A stretch of DNA of 64,000 bases from the NCBI GenBank assembly GCA_902794895.1, contig CADBIY010000002.1, forward strand, positions 75,660 through 139,659, read 5' to 3'. Origin of the DNA: Candidatus Avelusimicrobium vaccinum (lineage in GTDB: Bacteria > Elusimicrobiota > Elusimicrobia > Elusimicrobiales > Elusimicrobiaceae). The notes under the pieces are model-generated. The model had not been told where the DNA came from, ran no database searches, and saw only the letters and a program-made list of their open reading frames with translations. The translations under genes and the position numbers were made by a program. Shown here one piece after another: positions 26,867-34,415 of this stretch. Position 1 is the first letter of the stretch; every line of letters begins with the position of its first letter.

Positions 26867-27961
26867 ATGCGTGTTTCCATTTTTACCCGGTATATCGCCA
26901 AAAGTTTACTGACCTTTTTTGCAGGTATAGTAGGCGTGCTGACCTTTGTTATTTTTATGAACCACTTTATTAAAGTGGTGGGCATTGCCATGGAATATGG
27001 TACCGGAATCGGGTGGATTATCGCTTCGCTGCTGAGTATTTTACCAGACGTATTCTGTTTAAGTGCACCAATGGCATTCCAAATTGCGGTCCTGCTTACC
27101 TTAACGAATATGAGCGAACAAGGCGAATTGATTGCCTTACGCGCGGCAGGATTTTCGTTCCAGGAAATTGTACGCCCGTTATTGGTATGTGCCATTGCAC
27201 TTTCCGCGTTACTCGTGATCATGGGTAACTGGCTGACACCCAAAAGTTATAAAAAATTTTTAGACCGCAAAGAAGAAGCCTACCGTAAAATTACCAAAGT
27301 TACCTTGGAGCCCCGTACATTTATGGACCTGGGGGATTGGGATTTGTATGTGGAAGATTTGGATCCCTCTTCCAATACGGCACAACAAATTCATCTCATC
27401 CGTAAAAACGATAACGGAGCCCTCAGTACAAAAGTAAATGCTTCCTCCGGCCGGATTATTTTAAGCGATACGGCCATTGGTTTGCAACTCAAAGACGGAC
27501 AAATGCAGCGCGTATCCGAAAAGGATCCTTCTTCGATAATTGCGGCTAATTTTGATAATTACACCATGAGTATTTCGCTCTTAAAAGAACGTTCCCGACG
27601 CTTGAAAGTAGGCGAAATGACAACGACCAAACTTTTACGCAAACTGCGTAAAGAACCGCTGGATACTAAAACCGCTAACGAATACCGAACCGGTATCAGC
27701 ATGCGCAACGTATTGGCATTATCCCCCCTTATTTTACTGTTTGTCAGTTGCCCGATTGGGTTTTCTATCGGCAAGCGGACCAATAAAGGATGGGGCATGT
27801 TGTGGAGTGTAGTAATTATTTTTACGTTCTACCTATTGATGACCCTGGGATTATCCCTGGGTAAAAAATATGTATGGCTATCGTATCCGGGGCCGTGGTT
27901 GCCGGTATTTTTAGGGATATTTGTAGCCCGCTGGCTTTGGAAAAAGAGGTTAAACATCTAA
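26867..27961 (+). CDS. lptF: LptF/LptG-family LPS export permease (first copy)
   Basis: An inner-membrane component of the Lpt ABC exporter that lifts LPS from the inner membrane toward the outer membrane. The 364-residue protein has three N-terminal helices (starting MRVSIFTRYIAKSLLTFFAG), a periplasmic beta-jellyroll domain (about residues 125-260) and three C-terminal helices, which is the YjgP/YjgQ architecture. The start at 26867 follows an extended -10; an in-frame upstream ATG at 26798 lies before that promoter and is unlikely. The stop overlaps the next start (TAATG). F versus G cannot be told apart by eye. Confidence 0.88.
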   Translation: MRVSIFTRYIAKSLLTFFAGIVGVLTFVIFMNHFIKVVGIAMEYGTGIGWIIASLLSILPDVFCLSAPMAFQIAVLLTLTNMSEQGELIALRAAGFSFQEIVRPLLVCAIALSALLVIMGNWLTPKSYKKFLDRKEEAYRKITKVTLEPRTFMDLGDWDLYVEDLDPSSNTAQQIHLIRKNDNGALSTKVNASSGRIILSDTAIGLQLKDGQMQRVSEKDPSSIIAANFDNYTMSISLLKERSRRLKVGEMTTTKLLRKLRKEPLDTKTANEYRTGISMRNVLALSPLILLFVSCPIGFSIGKRTNKGWGMLWSVVIIFTFYLLMTLGLSLGKKYVWLSYPGPWLPVFLGIFVARWLWKKRLNI

Positions 27962-29052
27962 TGCATCCGCGGTTAATTAATACCTATATTGCCAAAAAAT
28001 TTTGGGTCCCGTTCTTCTTTGCCATGGGCGTTTTTGCGGCGCTTGTCGTATTGGGGGATATGTTTGAAAAAATGAAAAATCTCGGCAACGGGATTACCAC
28101 CATGTGGGATATTTTTTCGTATGCGTTGGCTACTTTCCCCAATTGGTTAGCCACCATTATGCCGGTTGCCTGTTTATTAGGGGCCATTTCCGTTATTTCC
28201 GAAATGGTGGCAAACGGCGAGTGGACGGCCTGCGTGGCCGGCGGATTTTCTCCCAAGCAATTATTTAAACCGATTATTGCGTGTATTTTAGTAGTAGCCG
28301 GGGCAACGATGTTACTGCAGGAATTTGTCGTTCCGCCGCTTAACGTAAAAGCCAATTATATTTACTACACCCGCATGAAACCGCGCCCCAACTATAACCA
28401 ATATTTAGAAAACGACGTGCTGATTAAAATTTCTCCTACTCAAATGCTGTATGCAAAAACGGTCGATCTTACCGCTGGTACGATGACGAAAGTTTCGGTG
28501 GATACTTATAATGACAGTTGGGATATTGCCAACCAAATTGTCGCTGAACAAATGGTGTGGAACAAAGACAAGCAAAGTTGGTTATTCGCGGACGGAATCC
28601 GCCGCACTTTTGTGGGGAACATGGATACGCAAGAAGAGCGTTTTGAATCGGCAGAATCTCCTTTTACGATCCGGCCGGAAGAAATGTCTATCGGACGTGT
28701 GTATGAAAATTTAATGGGCATTCGTGATTTAACCAAACGCATCCGCTTCCATAAACAAACGGGGATTGCCTCTTACTCTGCGGAAACCATGCGCCAATCG
28801 AAATTAGCCACTCCGTTCGCTACGATTATTATGTGTTTGCTTGGGATGCCGTTTGCCATTAGCACGCGCCGCAAAAGTAAAATTGTCAATATTTTAACTT
28901 CCATGGTTATTGCGTTTACCTTCTGGTGGCTGATGTCAATGTGCACCTCTATGGGTGAAAACGGATACATTAACCCGTATTTAGCGGGTTGGGGGCCGGT
29001 ACTGATTTTTGGCGTGGTTGTATTTTTTGAATTTAAGTGGTTGCGGTTGTAG
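27961..29052 (+). CDS. lptG: LptF/LptG-family LPS export permease (second copy)
   Basis: The 363-residue partner permease has the same six-helix plus periplasmic-domain layout, beginning MHPRLINTYIAKKFWVPFFF. Its ATG overlaps the lptF stop by one base, so the two are co-translated at matched levels, as expected for a heterodimer. The periplasmic domain includes YYTRMKPRPNYNQYLENDVL. It is followed by about 300 bp of hairpin-rich DNA rather than a simple terminator. A barrel-type outer-membrane gene lies back to back with this operon. Confidence 0.88.
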   Translation: MHPRLINTYIAKKFWVPFFFAMGVFAALVVLGDMFEKMKNLGNGITTMWDIFSYALATFPNWLATIMPVACLLGAISVISEMVANGEWTACVAGGFSPKQLFKPIIACILVVAGATMLLQEFVVPPLNVKANYIYYTRMKPRPNYNQYLENDVLIKISPTQMLYAKTVDLTAGTMTKVSVDTYNDSWDIANQIVAEQMVWNKDKQSWLFADGIRRTFVGNMDTQEERFESAESPFTIRPEEMSIGRVYENLMGIRDLTKRIRFHKQTGIASYSAETMRQSKLATPFATIIMCLLGMPFAISTRRKSKIVNILTSMVIAFTFWWLMSMCTSMGENGYINPYLAGWGPVLIFGVVVFFEFKWLRL

Positions 29053-29065
29053 ATTTTTTATTATA

Positions 29066-29330
29066 CTGTTAAAAACAGGAGGAGTTGCAGTACCGCGCAA
29101 GCGCGTGAAAATACAATTTCTACTATATTTGATCCGTATTTAAATACGGATTGTTTGATACAAATTTCAACCAGGTCAAATATAGTCGTTTGAGGTACAA
29201 AGTAAATGGAGTAATTACCCATTTATTTTGTACCGAGTGTTTATCGTATCACGATAAACCACGGCTATTTTATTTGGGTAACTTGGTTGGCCCGGATATA
29301 ATGGCCGTTTTTATTATCCCCGGACCCAAA
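29066..29330 (+). ncRNA. Candidate structured RNA or palindromic element, unassigned
   Basis: This gene-free stretch is packed with inverted repeats. They include CTGT...ACAG (29067-29078); CGCG-CAAG-CGCG (29094-29105); an 11-bp pair ACTATATTTGA (29122-29132) with TCAAATATAGT (29176-29186), which encloses the perfect 20-bp palindrome ATCCGTATTTAAATACGGAT (29132-29151) and TTTG-ATA-CAAA (29154-29164); a 16-bp pair 29194-29209 with 29219-29234 (one G-T); GTTTATCG-TATCA-CGATAAAC (29239-29259); and a GGCC...GGCC hairpin (29289-29306). The strand is given as + only because it follows lptG. It could be a regulatory RNA, a leader of the 29350 gene or a palindromic mobile unit. It matches no RNA family that I recognise. 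Confidence 0.45.
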
Positions 29331-29349
29331 ACAAACCGAATAAAATGTT

Positions 29350-29595
29350 ATGAAAACAACCAAACCAGTAAAAGAAGATCCGTCGCTACGTGCGCTGAAG
29401 ATTATTGCGCTTTTAAAATATCAAATTCAATCCGCGGAACTACAATTAAATACCGTTGATAAACTGCTTCCCGATTATGAACACGTACCGCAGGCAACGT
29501 TTCAGGCGTTACGTTCTTACCGCGCACAATTGGATTATTTGGAAAATCTCATTTTACTGCCCGAACACGCTGTAGAACCCGATATAATCAGTTAA
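29350..29595 (+). CDS. Small helical protein of unknown function
   Basis: An 81-residue protein, charged at the N-terminus (MKTTKPVKEDPSLRALKIIA), then helical with heptad-like leucines (LLKYQIQSAELQLNTV, YRAQLDYLENLILL). I recognise no family. There is no clear ribosome-binding site before the ATG, and a TATAAT (29297-29302) would give a leader of about 40 nt. It sits at the end of the hairpin-rich region and converges on a response-regulator gene. It is accepted as a gene mainly because its frame is open with sensible composition. Confidence 0.5.
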   Translation: MKTTKPVKEDPSLRALKIIALLKYQIQSAELQLNTVDKLLPDYEHVPQATFQALRSYRAQLDYLENLILLPEHAVEPDIIS

Positions 29596-29611
29596 CCAAG
29601 CGATAAAAATA

Positions 29612-29644
29612 AAAAGGACGTACCCAGCAACGGGATCGCCCTTT
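29612..29644. terminator. Imperfect hairpin between convergent genes
   Basis: AAAGG...CCTTT closes an interrupted stem with CCC...GGG around AGCAAC. It is placed between the 29350 gene and the receiver gene. Symmetric internal mismatches make it a weak call. Confidence 0.4.
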
Positions 29645-29673
29645 CAATAATAGAAATGACTGCCTTTTATGTT

Positions 29674-30030
29674 TTAAATAACACGCTCTACGGCGGCAAT
29701 TAGTTCCCCCGTATCAAACGGTTTATACAGCACACCGTCCGCCCCGCGCTTTTGCGCTTCGGCAAGCACATTATCTTGACGAAGCCCGGTAACCACCAAT
29801 ACTTTCGTCCGCGGATATTTTTTCTTGATGTTTTCCAACATATCAAGTCCGCTTTCCCCCGGGAAAAAGACGTCCAGCAAAATTAAATCTGCCGGCGTTT
29901 TTTCCAGGCCGTTAAACAATTCTTTTCCGTTTTCCGCTTCTAACACAACTTGAAAGCCGGAAGATTCCAATACGTTTTTCAACGCCGAGCGCAAAATACC
30001 TGAATCGTCGGCAAGTGCAATTTTTATCAT
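29674..30030 (-). CDS. Stand-alone response-regulator receiver (CheY-like)
   Basis: A 118-residue single receiver domain. The acidic pair is ADD near residue 7, the phospho-acceptor Asp is in LILLDVFFPGESG (about residue 53), the Thr of VVTGL is near 80 and the Lys of YKPF near 102. It has no output domain, so it acts by protein contact or as a phosphate sink. It starts directly after the stop of the mutase gene upstream and is probably co-transcribed with it. No histidine kinase is nearby. Confidence 0.9.
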   Translation of the reverse strand: MIKIALADDSGILRSALKNVLESSGFQVVLEAENGKELFNGLEKTPADLILLDVFFPGESGLDMLENIKKKYPRTKVLVVTGLRQDNVLAEAQKRGADGVLYKPFDTGELIAAVERVI

Positions 30031-30031
30031 A

Positions 30032-31441
30032 TTATTTCAAATGTGGGGAAACCAATTTTTCGCCAAAATCAAGCAACGCTTGCGTATCTTTTTTAAGTGC
30101 GGTTTCCGCATAAATCCGTACTACCGGCTCCGTGCCGGAAGGACGTACTAACACCCATTCGTCATTATCAAACCAAATTTTGAGTCCGTCAAAGGTGGTA
30201 ATTTCCGCCACTTTGCGGTTATTGATTTTTTTGGGTAATTTCTTGCGAATTTTTTCCGTTAGTTGGGTTTTATCGATTGGTTTGGAAATCGGTATATCTT
30301 TACGCAAGTAAACAGATGCCCCATATTGTTGTGCAATATCCACACACAATTCACTGGCTTTTTTACCGGTAGCCGCCATCACTTCCAAAAAAGCAAGCGC
30401 TACGGTTAAACCGTCCCTGTCCGGCAGATTACCCTTCCAGGCAAAACCGCCTGATTCTTCCACTCCGAAGGCAACATCTTCCAAAGCCATCCGTTCGGCT
30501 ACATGTTTAAAACCAACCGGGACTTCTTCAAATAACATCTGATGTTCACGCGCAATCCGTTTTAGCAAATAGCCCATGGAAGCGGTTTGAACAATTTTGC
30601 CTTTTAATTTTTTATGTTTAATTAAATAGTCGCACAGTACGGCCGAAATTATACACGGCGTTAAATAGATACCTTTTTCATCAATGAGAGCCACCCTGTC
30701 TCCGTCGCCGTCAAAACCAACCCCGAGCGCCGCTTTTTTAGCAACCACTTCTTTTTTCAGCGCCGGAAGATTTTTCTCGACAGGTTCCGGTTGCTCTCCG
30801 CCAAAAGTCGGATCATGTTCGGCCCGCAATGCAATCACCTGTTTAGGCGAAATGATTTTTTCCAAATAACCGGCTGCGGCCCCATACATATAATCGACCA
30901 CAACCTTCCCTTTAAAATTTTTGAGTTTTTTAAGATTTACATGCGAAGACACATATTTAAAATAGATTTCCGTCAAGTCCTTTCGTTCGGCCTTTTGTCC
31001 ATATAAAGAAAGCACAGAATTTTTATCAATAAACTCTTCTACTTCCTTGGTAACGCGGGAAGAAGCCGCTCCGCCGGAAATTTTAATTTTTAGTCCGTTA
31101 TATTGGGCCGGGTTATGGCTGGCGGTAACAACAACGCACAACCAGAATTTGCTGATACTTAAGCAAGAGGCTACCGGGCTGGAAATCGGGCAACTGGATA
31201 GGGTAACATCAATTTTATTGGAACGGAAAATACTGGCAATCGTAGCCGCAAATAAATCCGACATAAACCGGCGGTCGTAACCCACAAACACTTTGGGGAG
31301 TTTTCCGTTCTCGTCACTAGGAGCGTTTTCGCTGATATAATCTGCAAGTGCCTGTGCCACGCGGCGAACATTTTCAAATGTAAAATCCCACGCAATGACT
31401 CCTCTCCAACCGTCTGTACCAAATTTAATTTCTGTTGCCAT
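30032..31441 (-). CDS. Phosphoglucomutase/phosphomannomutase family protein
   Basis: A 469-residue alpha-D-phosphohexomutase. The phosphoserine loop reads VVTASHNPAQYNG (near residue 105), the metal loop DGDGDR near 240, the sugar-specificity loop GVEESGGF near 325, and the phosphate-binding loop RPSGTEPVVRIYAE at the C-terminus. It interconverts hexose 1- and 6-phosphates; whether glucose, mannose or glucosamine is preferred cannot be read here. The start at 31441 follows AGGAG. A second mutase, of the alpha-glucose-specific Pgm type, is at 43397. Confidence 0.88.
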   Translation of the reverse strand: MATEIKFGTDGWRGVIAWDFTFENVRRVAQALADYISENAPSDENGKLPKVFVGYDRRFMSDLFAATIASIFRSNKIDVTLSSCPISSPVASCLSISKFWLCVVVTASHNPAQYNGLKIKISGGAASSRVTKEVEEFIDKNSVLSLYGQKAERKDLTEIYFKYVSSHVNLKKLKNFKGKVVVDYMYGAAAGYLEKIISPKQVIALRAEHDPTFGGEQPEPVEKNLPALKKEVVAKKAALGVGFDGDGDRVALIDEKGIYLTPCIISAVLCDYLIKHKKLKGKIVQTASMGYLLKRIAREHQMLFEEVPVGFKHVAERMALEDVAFGVEESGGFAWKGNLPDRDGLTVALAFLEVMAATGKKASELCVDIAQQYGASVYLRKDIPISKPIDKTQLTEKIRKKLPKKINNRKVAEITTFDGLKIWFDNDEWVLVRPSGTEPVVRIYAETALKKDTQALLDFGEKLVSPHLK

Positions 31442-31515
31442 ATACACTCCTGATAAAAAGGTAAATCCGTCCCAATTTCCGTATATAAAGGTATTTCCTC
31501 TTTCGCCGTTTTAAG

Positions 31516-31630
31516 GCCGCAATAGCACCGTCTATAAAAAGCGTCAAATCGGAATAGAAAATTTATATGTTTGAGCAAAGCGAGTTTATAAATTTTCCCG
31601 ATTTGTCTGATTTTTATGGTGCGTAGCGGC
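31516..31630. repeat. 115-bp imperfect inverted repeat
   Basis: Nested complementary blocks surround the centre at about 31,577: GCCGC/GCGGC, GCACC/GGTGC, ATAAAAA/TTTTTAT, AAATCGG/CCGATTT and AAAATTTATA/TATAAATTTT. It lies upstream of the mutase gene and downstream of tmRNA on the minus strand. It could be a MITE-like palindromic unit or a very long RNA hairpin. No gene is seen inside. Confidence 0.7.
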
Positions 31631-31643
31631 AAATCTTTTTGTT

Positions 31644-31667
31644 ACTTTTTCTGTTTCCAGAAAAAGT
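31644..31667 (-). terminator. tmRNA terminator
   Basis: On the minus strand a 10-bp stem ACTTTTTCTG / CAGAAAAAGT with a GAAA tetraloop starts 7 nt after the tmRNA 3-prime end. Confidence 0.75.
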
Positions 31668-31673
31668 AAAAAG

Positions 31674-32016
31674 TGGAGGTGGGGGGATTCGCACCCCCGT
31701 CCGAACATCTTTTCCTCTCGGGCACTACAAGTTTAGTCCTGCTGAGTAACCGCCGTCTAAAGCGCAGGACAGCACGCCGGCGGTTTAGTTCGTAGGTCTT
31801 AGGCCAAGCAAGACGAACCGCGCCCGCTTGACAGCATTCCATGGTTTGACGGTGTTCCTTTCGCGCATGGAAAACACAAAAGGCACCGTGGACTAAGCGT
31901 TAGCCCAGGCAACTTGATGGTTGTTGCTTATTTTTGTGGCCCTATTTTAGCCGGCCTGGCCAACCGGCACTTGCTCCCGGGCGGCAACAGATACCCGTCG
32001 AATCTATTACACCCCC
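31674..32016 (-). ncRNA. ssrA: Transfer-messenger RNA (tmRNA)
   Basis: tmRNA rescues stalled ribosomes and tags the unfinished protein for proteolysis. The minus strand begins GGGGGTGTAATAGATTCGAC, a typical tmRNA 5-prime end. It finishes with the T-arm GGTGCGAATCCCCCCACC and CTCCA; 5-prime GGGGGUG pairs with 3-prime CACCUCC as the acceptor stem. The tRNA-like ends and about 343 nt length fit one-piece tmRNA. The only frame that meets an early stop in the tag region (31928-31893) reads SNNHQVAWANA and stops at TAG. That tag is an inference, because the usual GCA resume codon would be in a different frame. A TATAAT on the minus strand at 32061-32056 may drive a precursor. Confidence 0.92.
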
Positions 32017-32109
32017 GAAATACGGAAATTGTCAAAGAACTACATTTAAAATGGTATTATATTGTATCATTTTCTTATAACAATTTTTGCATACAAAGGC
32101 AACCCGGGT

Positions 32110-32520
32110 ATGTATTTAACAACCAAACCAACCATTTATTTAATAGACGGGCTTAACCTCGTGCGCAGTTTTTTATACGAGTTTTCTCGCACAGAAGAAG
32201 AAGTAACCGCTGATTTTTTAGATTTTTTGGCGGATATTTCCCAAGATGAAAAATACCTGATGCACACGTACGAAGTTATTTTTGACGGCTCGTTCCGCCC
32301 GGTAGGGCCTTTATACCGGGGCGGTGTACATATTTCATTTACCGAGGGCGATTCTGCCGACCAAATTATTTACGAGCGCGCCGGTTATTTGGCCCAAACC
32401 GGCCAGCGGGTAATAGCCGTTACGGATGACCGCGCGTTACAGGAAGATTTGAAAAGTATCGGTGTAAAAACGCAATTTTGCCGTAAATTTTATAATGGCT
32501 TAAAACGCAGTGAAAAATAG
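32110..32520 (+). CDS. NYN-domain (YacP-like) putative ribonuclease
   Basis: A 136-residue protein of the PIN-like NYN fold. It opens with IYLIDGLNLVRSFLYEF (acidic D-x-x-N motif), has FTEGDSADQIIYERAGYLA in the middle and VIAVTDDRALQEDLKSIGV near the end. These are the conserved Asp positions of YacP/Rae1, which cuts mRNA on the ribosome in Bacillus. The start at 32110 keeps the conserved N-terminus; a TTG at 32062 would add 16 residues. Lying next to tmRNA, it may belong to the same ribosome-quality-control theme, but that is inference. Confidence 0.75.
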   Translation: MYLTTKPTIYLIDGLNLVRSFLYEFSRTEEEVTADFLDFLADISQDEKYLMHTYEVIFDGSFRPVGPLYRGGVHISFTEGDSADQIIYERAGYLAQTGQRVIAVTDDRALQEDLKSIGVKTQFCRKFYNGLKRSEK

Positions 32521-32583
32521 TTTTTGCCTACTGTTATAAAAATTCGTGCAAAACGCTTTATTTTTTGTTAAAATAATTACAGA

Positions 32584-32666
32584 GGGCTGGTGGCGGAATG
32601 GCAGACGCGACAGACTTAAAATCTGTTGACCGCAAGGTCGTGGGGGTTCAAGTCCCCCCCTGCCCA
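32584..32666 (+). tRNA. tRNA-Leu (UAA)
   Basis: An 83-nt type II tRNA with anticodon loop CTTAAAA (anticodon TAA), a short variable arm typical of leucine (GACCGCAAGGTCG), and T-arm GGGGG-TTCAAGT-CCCCC. The acceptor stem GGGCTGG/CCTGCCC carries one T-T mismatch at the fifth pair. CCA is not encoded. An extended -10 (TGTTAAAAT, 32566-32574) precedes it. Confidence 0.93.
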
Positions 32667-32712
32667 CTCTTTTAATCCTGCCATTTAATTTATCCCACCA
32701 GTAGTGAAAAGT

Positions 32713-33381
32713 ATGATTCAAGACATTCAGCGTACTTTGGCTAAAAGTTTCGGTTGGGTTTCTACGGTACTTCCTTTAGGGTTAAAATTTTTTGGAATTG
32801 GCGTTATTGTTTGCGTCATCTTTCTGTTATTTGGTATGAAAACGGTTGGATTGTTTTTTCTGGCCGTGGCTATTTTCTGTGCTTATTTTTTCCGCGATCC
32901 GGAACGTAAGGCTAATTTTACGGATGATGAAATTGCCTGTCCGGCCGACGGGACCGTCCTTTCCATTAAAACCGAGGACGACCCGAACTCCGTCGTCGTT
33001 CGCATTTTCTTATCTATTTTTGATGTACACGTCCAACGGGCTACCGTGAATGGAAAAATCGGCGAAATTTTTTACAATAAAGGTACCTTTTTATTTGCCG
33101 ATCATCCGGATGCAAATAAAAACGAACGCAATTTGATTCAAATTTTCAAAAACGGCGACCCGGCCTGCTTTGCCCATGTGGAGCAAATTACCGGGGCCAT
33201 TGCACGGCGTATTGAATCGTGGCGTCACCCGGGAATGGAAGTAAAAATCGGGGAACGTATTGGACTGGTGCGTTTTGGTTCGCAAGTGGCGGTTTATTTG
33301 CCTAAAGAAAAAGTACGCGTGGTAGTGAAAGAAGGCCAAAAAGTACAGGGCGGACTGACAGTCCTGGCTCTTTGGAAATAA
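32713..33381 (+). CDS. psd: Phosphatidylserine decarboxylase proenzyme
   Basis: It converts phosphatidylserine to phosphatidylethanolamine at the inner membrane. The 222-residue proenzyme is of the short (archaeal-type) class. Two hydrophobic helices lie near residues 20-60, a DPERKANF block follows, then FLSIFDVHVQRATVNGKI (conserved HVQR) near residue 100. The self-cleavage motif is RFGSQVAVYLP near the C-terminus, where the Ser of Gly-Ser becomes the pyruvoyl group. A GTG three codons upstream is a possible alternative start. It is followed after 9 nt by pssA, its metabolic partner. Confidence 0.92.
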   Translation: MIQDIQRTLAKSFGWVSTVLPLGLKFFGIGVIVCVIFLLFGMKTVGLFFLAVAIFCAYFFRDPERKANFTDDEIACPADGTVLSIKTEDDPNSVVVRIFLSIFDVHVQRATVNGKIGEIFYNKGTFLFADHPDANKNERNLIQIFKNGDPACFAHVEQITGAIARRIESWRHPGMEVKIGERIGLVRFGSQVAVYLPKEKVRVVVKEGQKVQGGLTVLALWK

Positions 33382-33390
33382 GAGGATAAT

Positions 33391-34185
33391 ATGGCCGAAG
33401 AAAATATAGAAAAAAAAGTAGTTGCTAAGTTAAAACACACCGGTGCCGTTACGGTACCTTCGCTTTTCACATTAGGGAATTTAGCCTGCGGTTTCTTTTC
33501 GATTTTGGCTTCCGCCAAGGGTAATTTTGCACAAGCCGGATGGCTTATTTTATTTGCCATGGTTTTTGATATGTTTGACGGGCGTATGGCTCGGCTTTTG
33601 GGCACAGAAAGCGAATTTGGCGTAGAAATGGATTCTTTGGCCGATGCAGTATCTTTCTGTACGGCCCCGGCAATGCTGATGTATTTCTTTGTACTGAATA
33701 CGCAACCCGTTTGGGGGGCTCCCATTGCGTGTGTATATGCCTGTTTCGGGGTTTTACGTTTAGCAAAATTTAACGCCATGGCTTTGGCCGGAGAAGGCTC
33801 CAAAAAGTATTTTTCCGGTTTGCCCACCCCGGCTGCAGCGGCTATCTTGGCGTCATTTGCCATTTCGTACAGTATTATGGAAGGGAACATGGGCGGGCAT
33901 AATATCCGTTTATTAACGGTCTATCTGCCGCACTTATATAATTTTGTGTGGTTTGCCATGTTAGTTTTGTCACTTTTAATGGTGTCTAACATTCCGTATG
34001 CAGCCTTTAAAAACAAACGCGAAAAACGCATGGGCGTTTGGACATTACTACTGATTGTATTTTTGGTGGTTATGCTCATCCGTTTTCCGCAAGATGTAAT
34101 TTTTATTGTGTTTAGCCTTTATGTTTTATTTGGGCTGTTAGCGGTATTGTTTCGTGCATTTGGCAAAATTAAAGTAGAAAAATAA
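33391..34185 (+). CDS. pssA: CDP-diacylglycerol-serine O-phosphatidyltransferase
   Basis: It makes phosphatidylserine from CDP-diacylglycerol and serine, the substrate of the psd product next door. The 264-residue membrane enzyme has the CDP-alcohol phosphotransferase signature D-G-x2-A-R-x8-G-x3-D-x3-D, visible as FDGRMARLLGTESEFGVEMD plus SLAD at about residues 52-75. Some seven hydrophobic helices follow (positions approximate). GAGGATAAT serves as ribosome-binding site. Together with psd it shows phosphatidylethanolamine as a membrane lipid. Confidence 0.93.
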   Translation: MAEENIEKKVVAKLKHTGAVTVPSLFTLGNLACGFFSILASAKGNFAQAGWLILFAMVFDMFDGRMARLLGTESEFGVEMDSLADAVSFCTAPAMLMYFFVLNTQPVWGAPIACVYACFGVLRLAKFNAMALAGEGSKKYFSGLPTPAAAAILASFAISYSIMEGNMGGHNIRLLTVYLPHLYNFVWFAMLVLSLLMVSNIPYAAFKNKREKRMGVWTLLLIVFLVVMLIRFPQDVIFIVFSLYVLFGLLAVLFRAFGKIKVEK

Positions 34186-34200
34186 ATTTAACACTATACA

Positions 34201-34236
34201 AAAAATCTCCGGAATTTTAGTTCCGGAGATTTTTTT
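34201..34236 (+). terminator. Terminator of psd-pssA
   Basis: AAAAATCTCCGGAA pairs with TTCCGGAGATTTTT around a 6-nt loop and is followed by T residues. Confidence 0.9.
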
Positions 34237-34243
34237 ATTGCGG

Positions 34244-34272
34244 TAGTTTATTTAAACTATACTCTATAGAGT
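34244..34272. promoter_or_regulatory. Two adjacent palindromes
   Basis: TAGTTTATTTAAACTA (34244-34259) and ACTCTATAGAGT (34261-34272) are perfect dyads one base apart. They lie just past the pssA terminator, in a 180-bp gap before the convergent 34416 gene. No promoter or gene is evident around them, so the role is unknown. Confidence 0.4.
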
Positions 34273-34415
34273 GATTGCATAAATACATCTTGGTTTTTTT
34301 GCATCGTAATACTGCAATTCCTGCCAATGGAAATGAAACGGATCGAGAGCATTTCAATTTCTTCGCTTTAATTCGTGTTTTCTTCCTTCGAAAAAACTTT
34401 TTGTAAAATTACACT

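Noticed and set aside
26782-27243. A 153-codon minus-strand frame opposite lptF
   Set aside because: It mirrors the strong lptF coding frame and has no start signals.
31171-31632. A 153-codon minus-strand frame covering the mutase start and the long palindrome
   Set aside because: It overlaps the well-supported mutase in another frame and shows no family.
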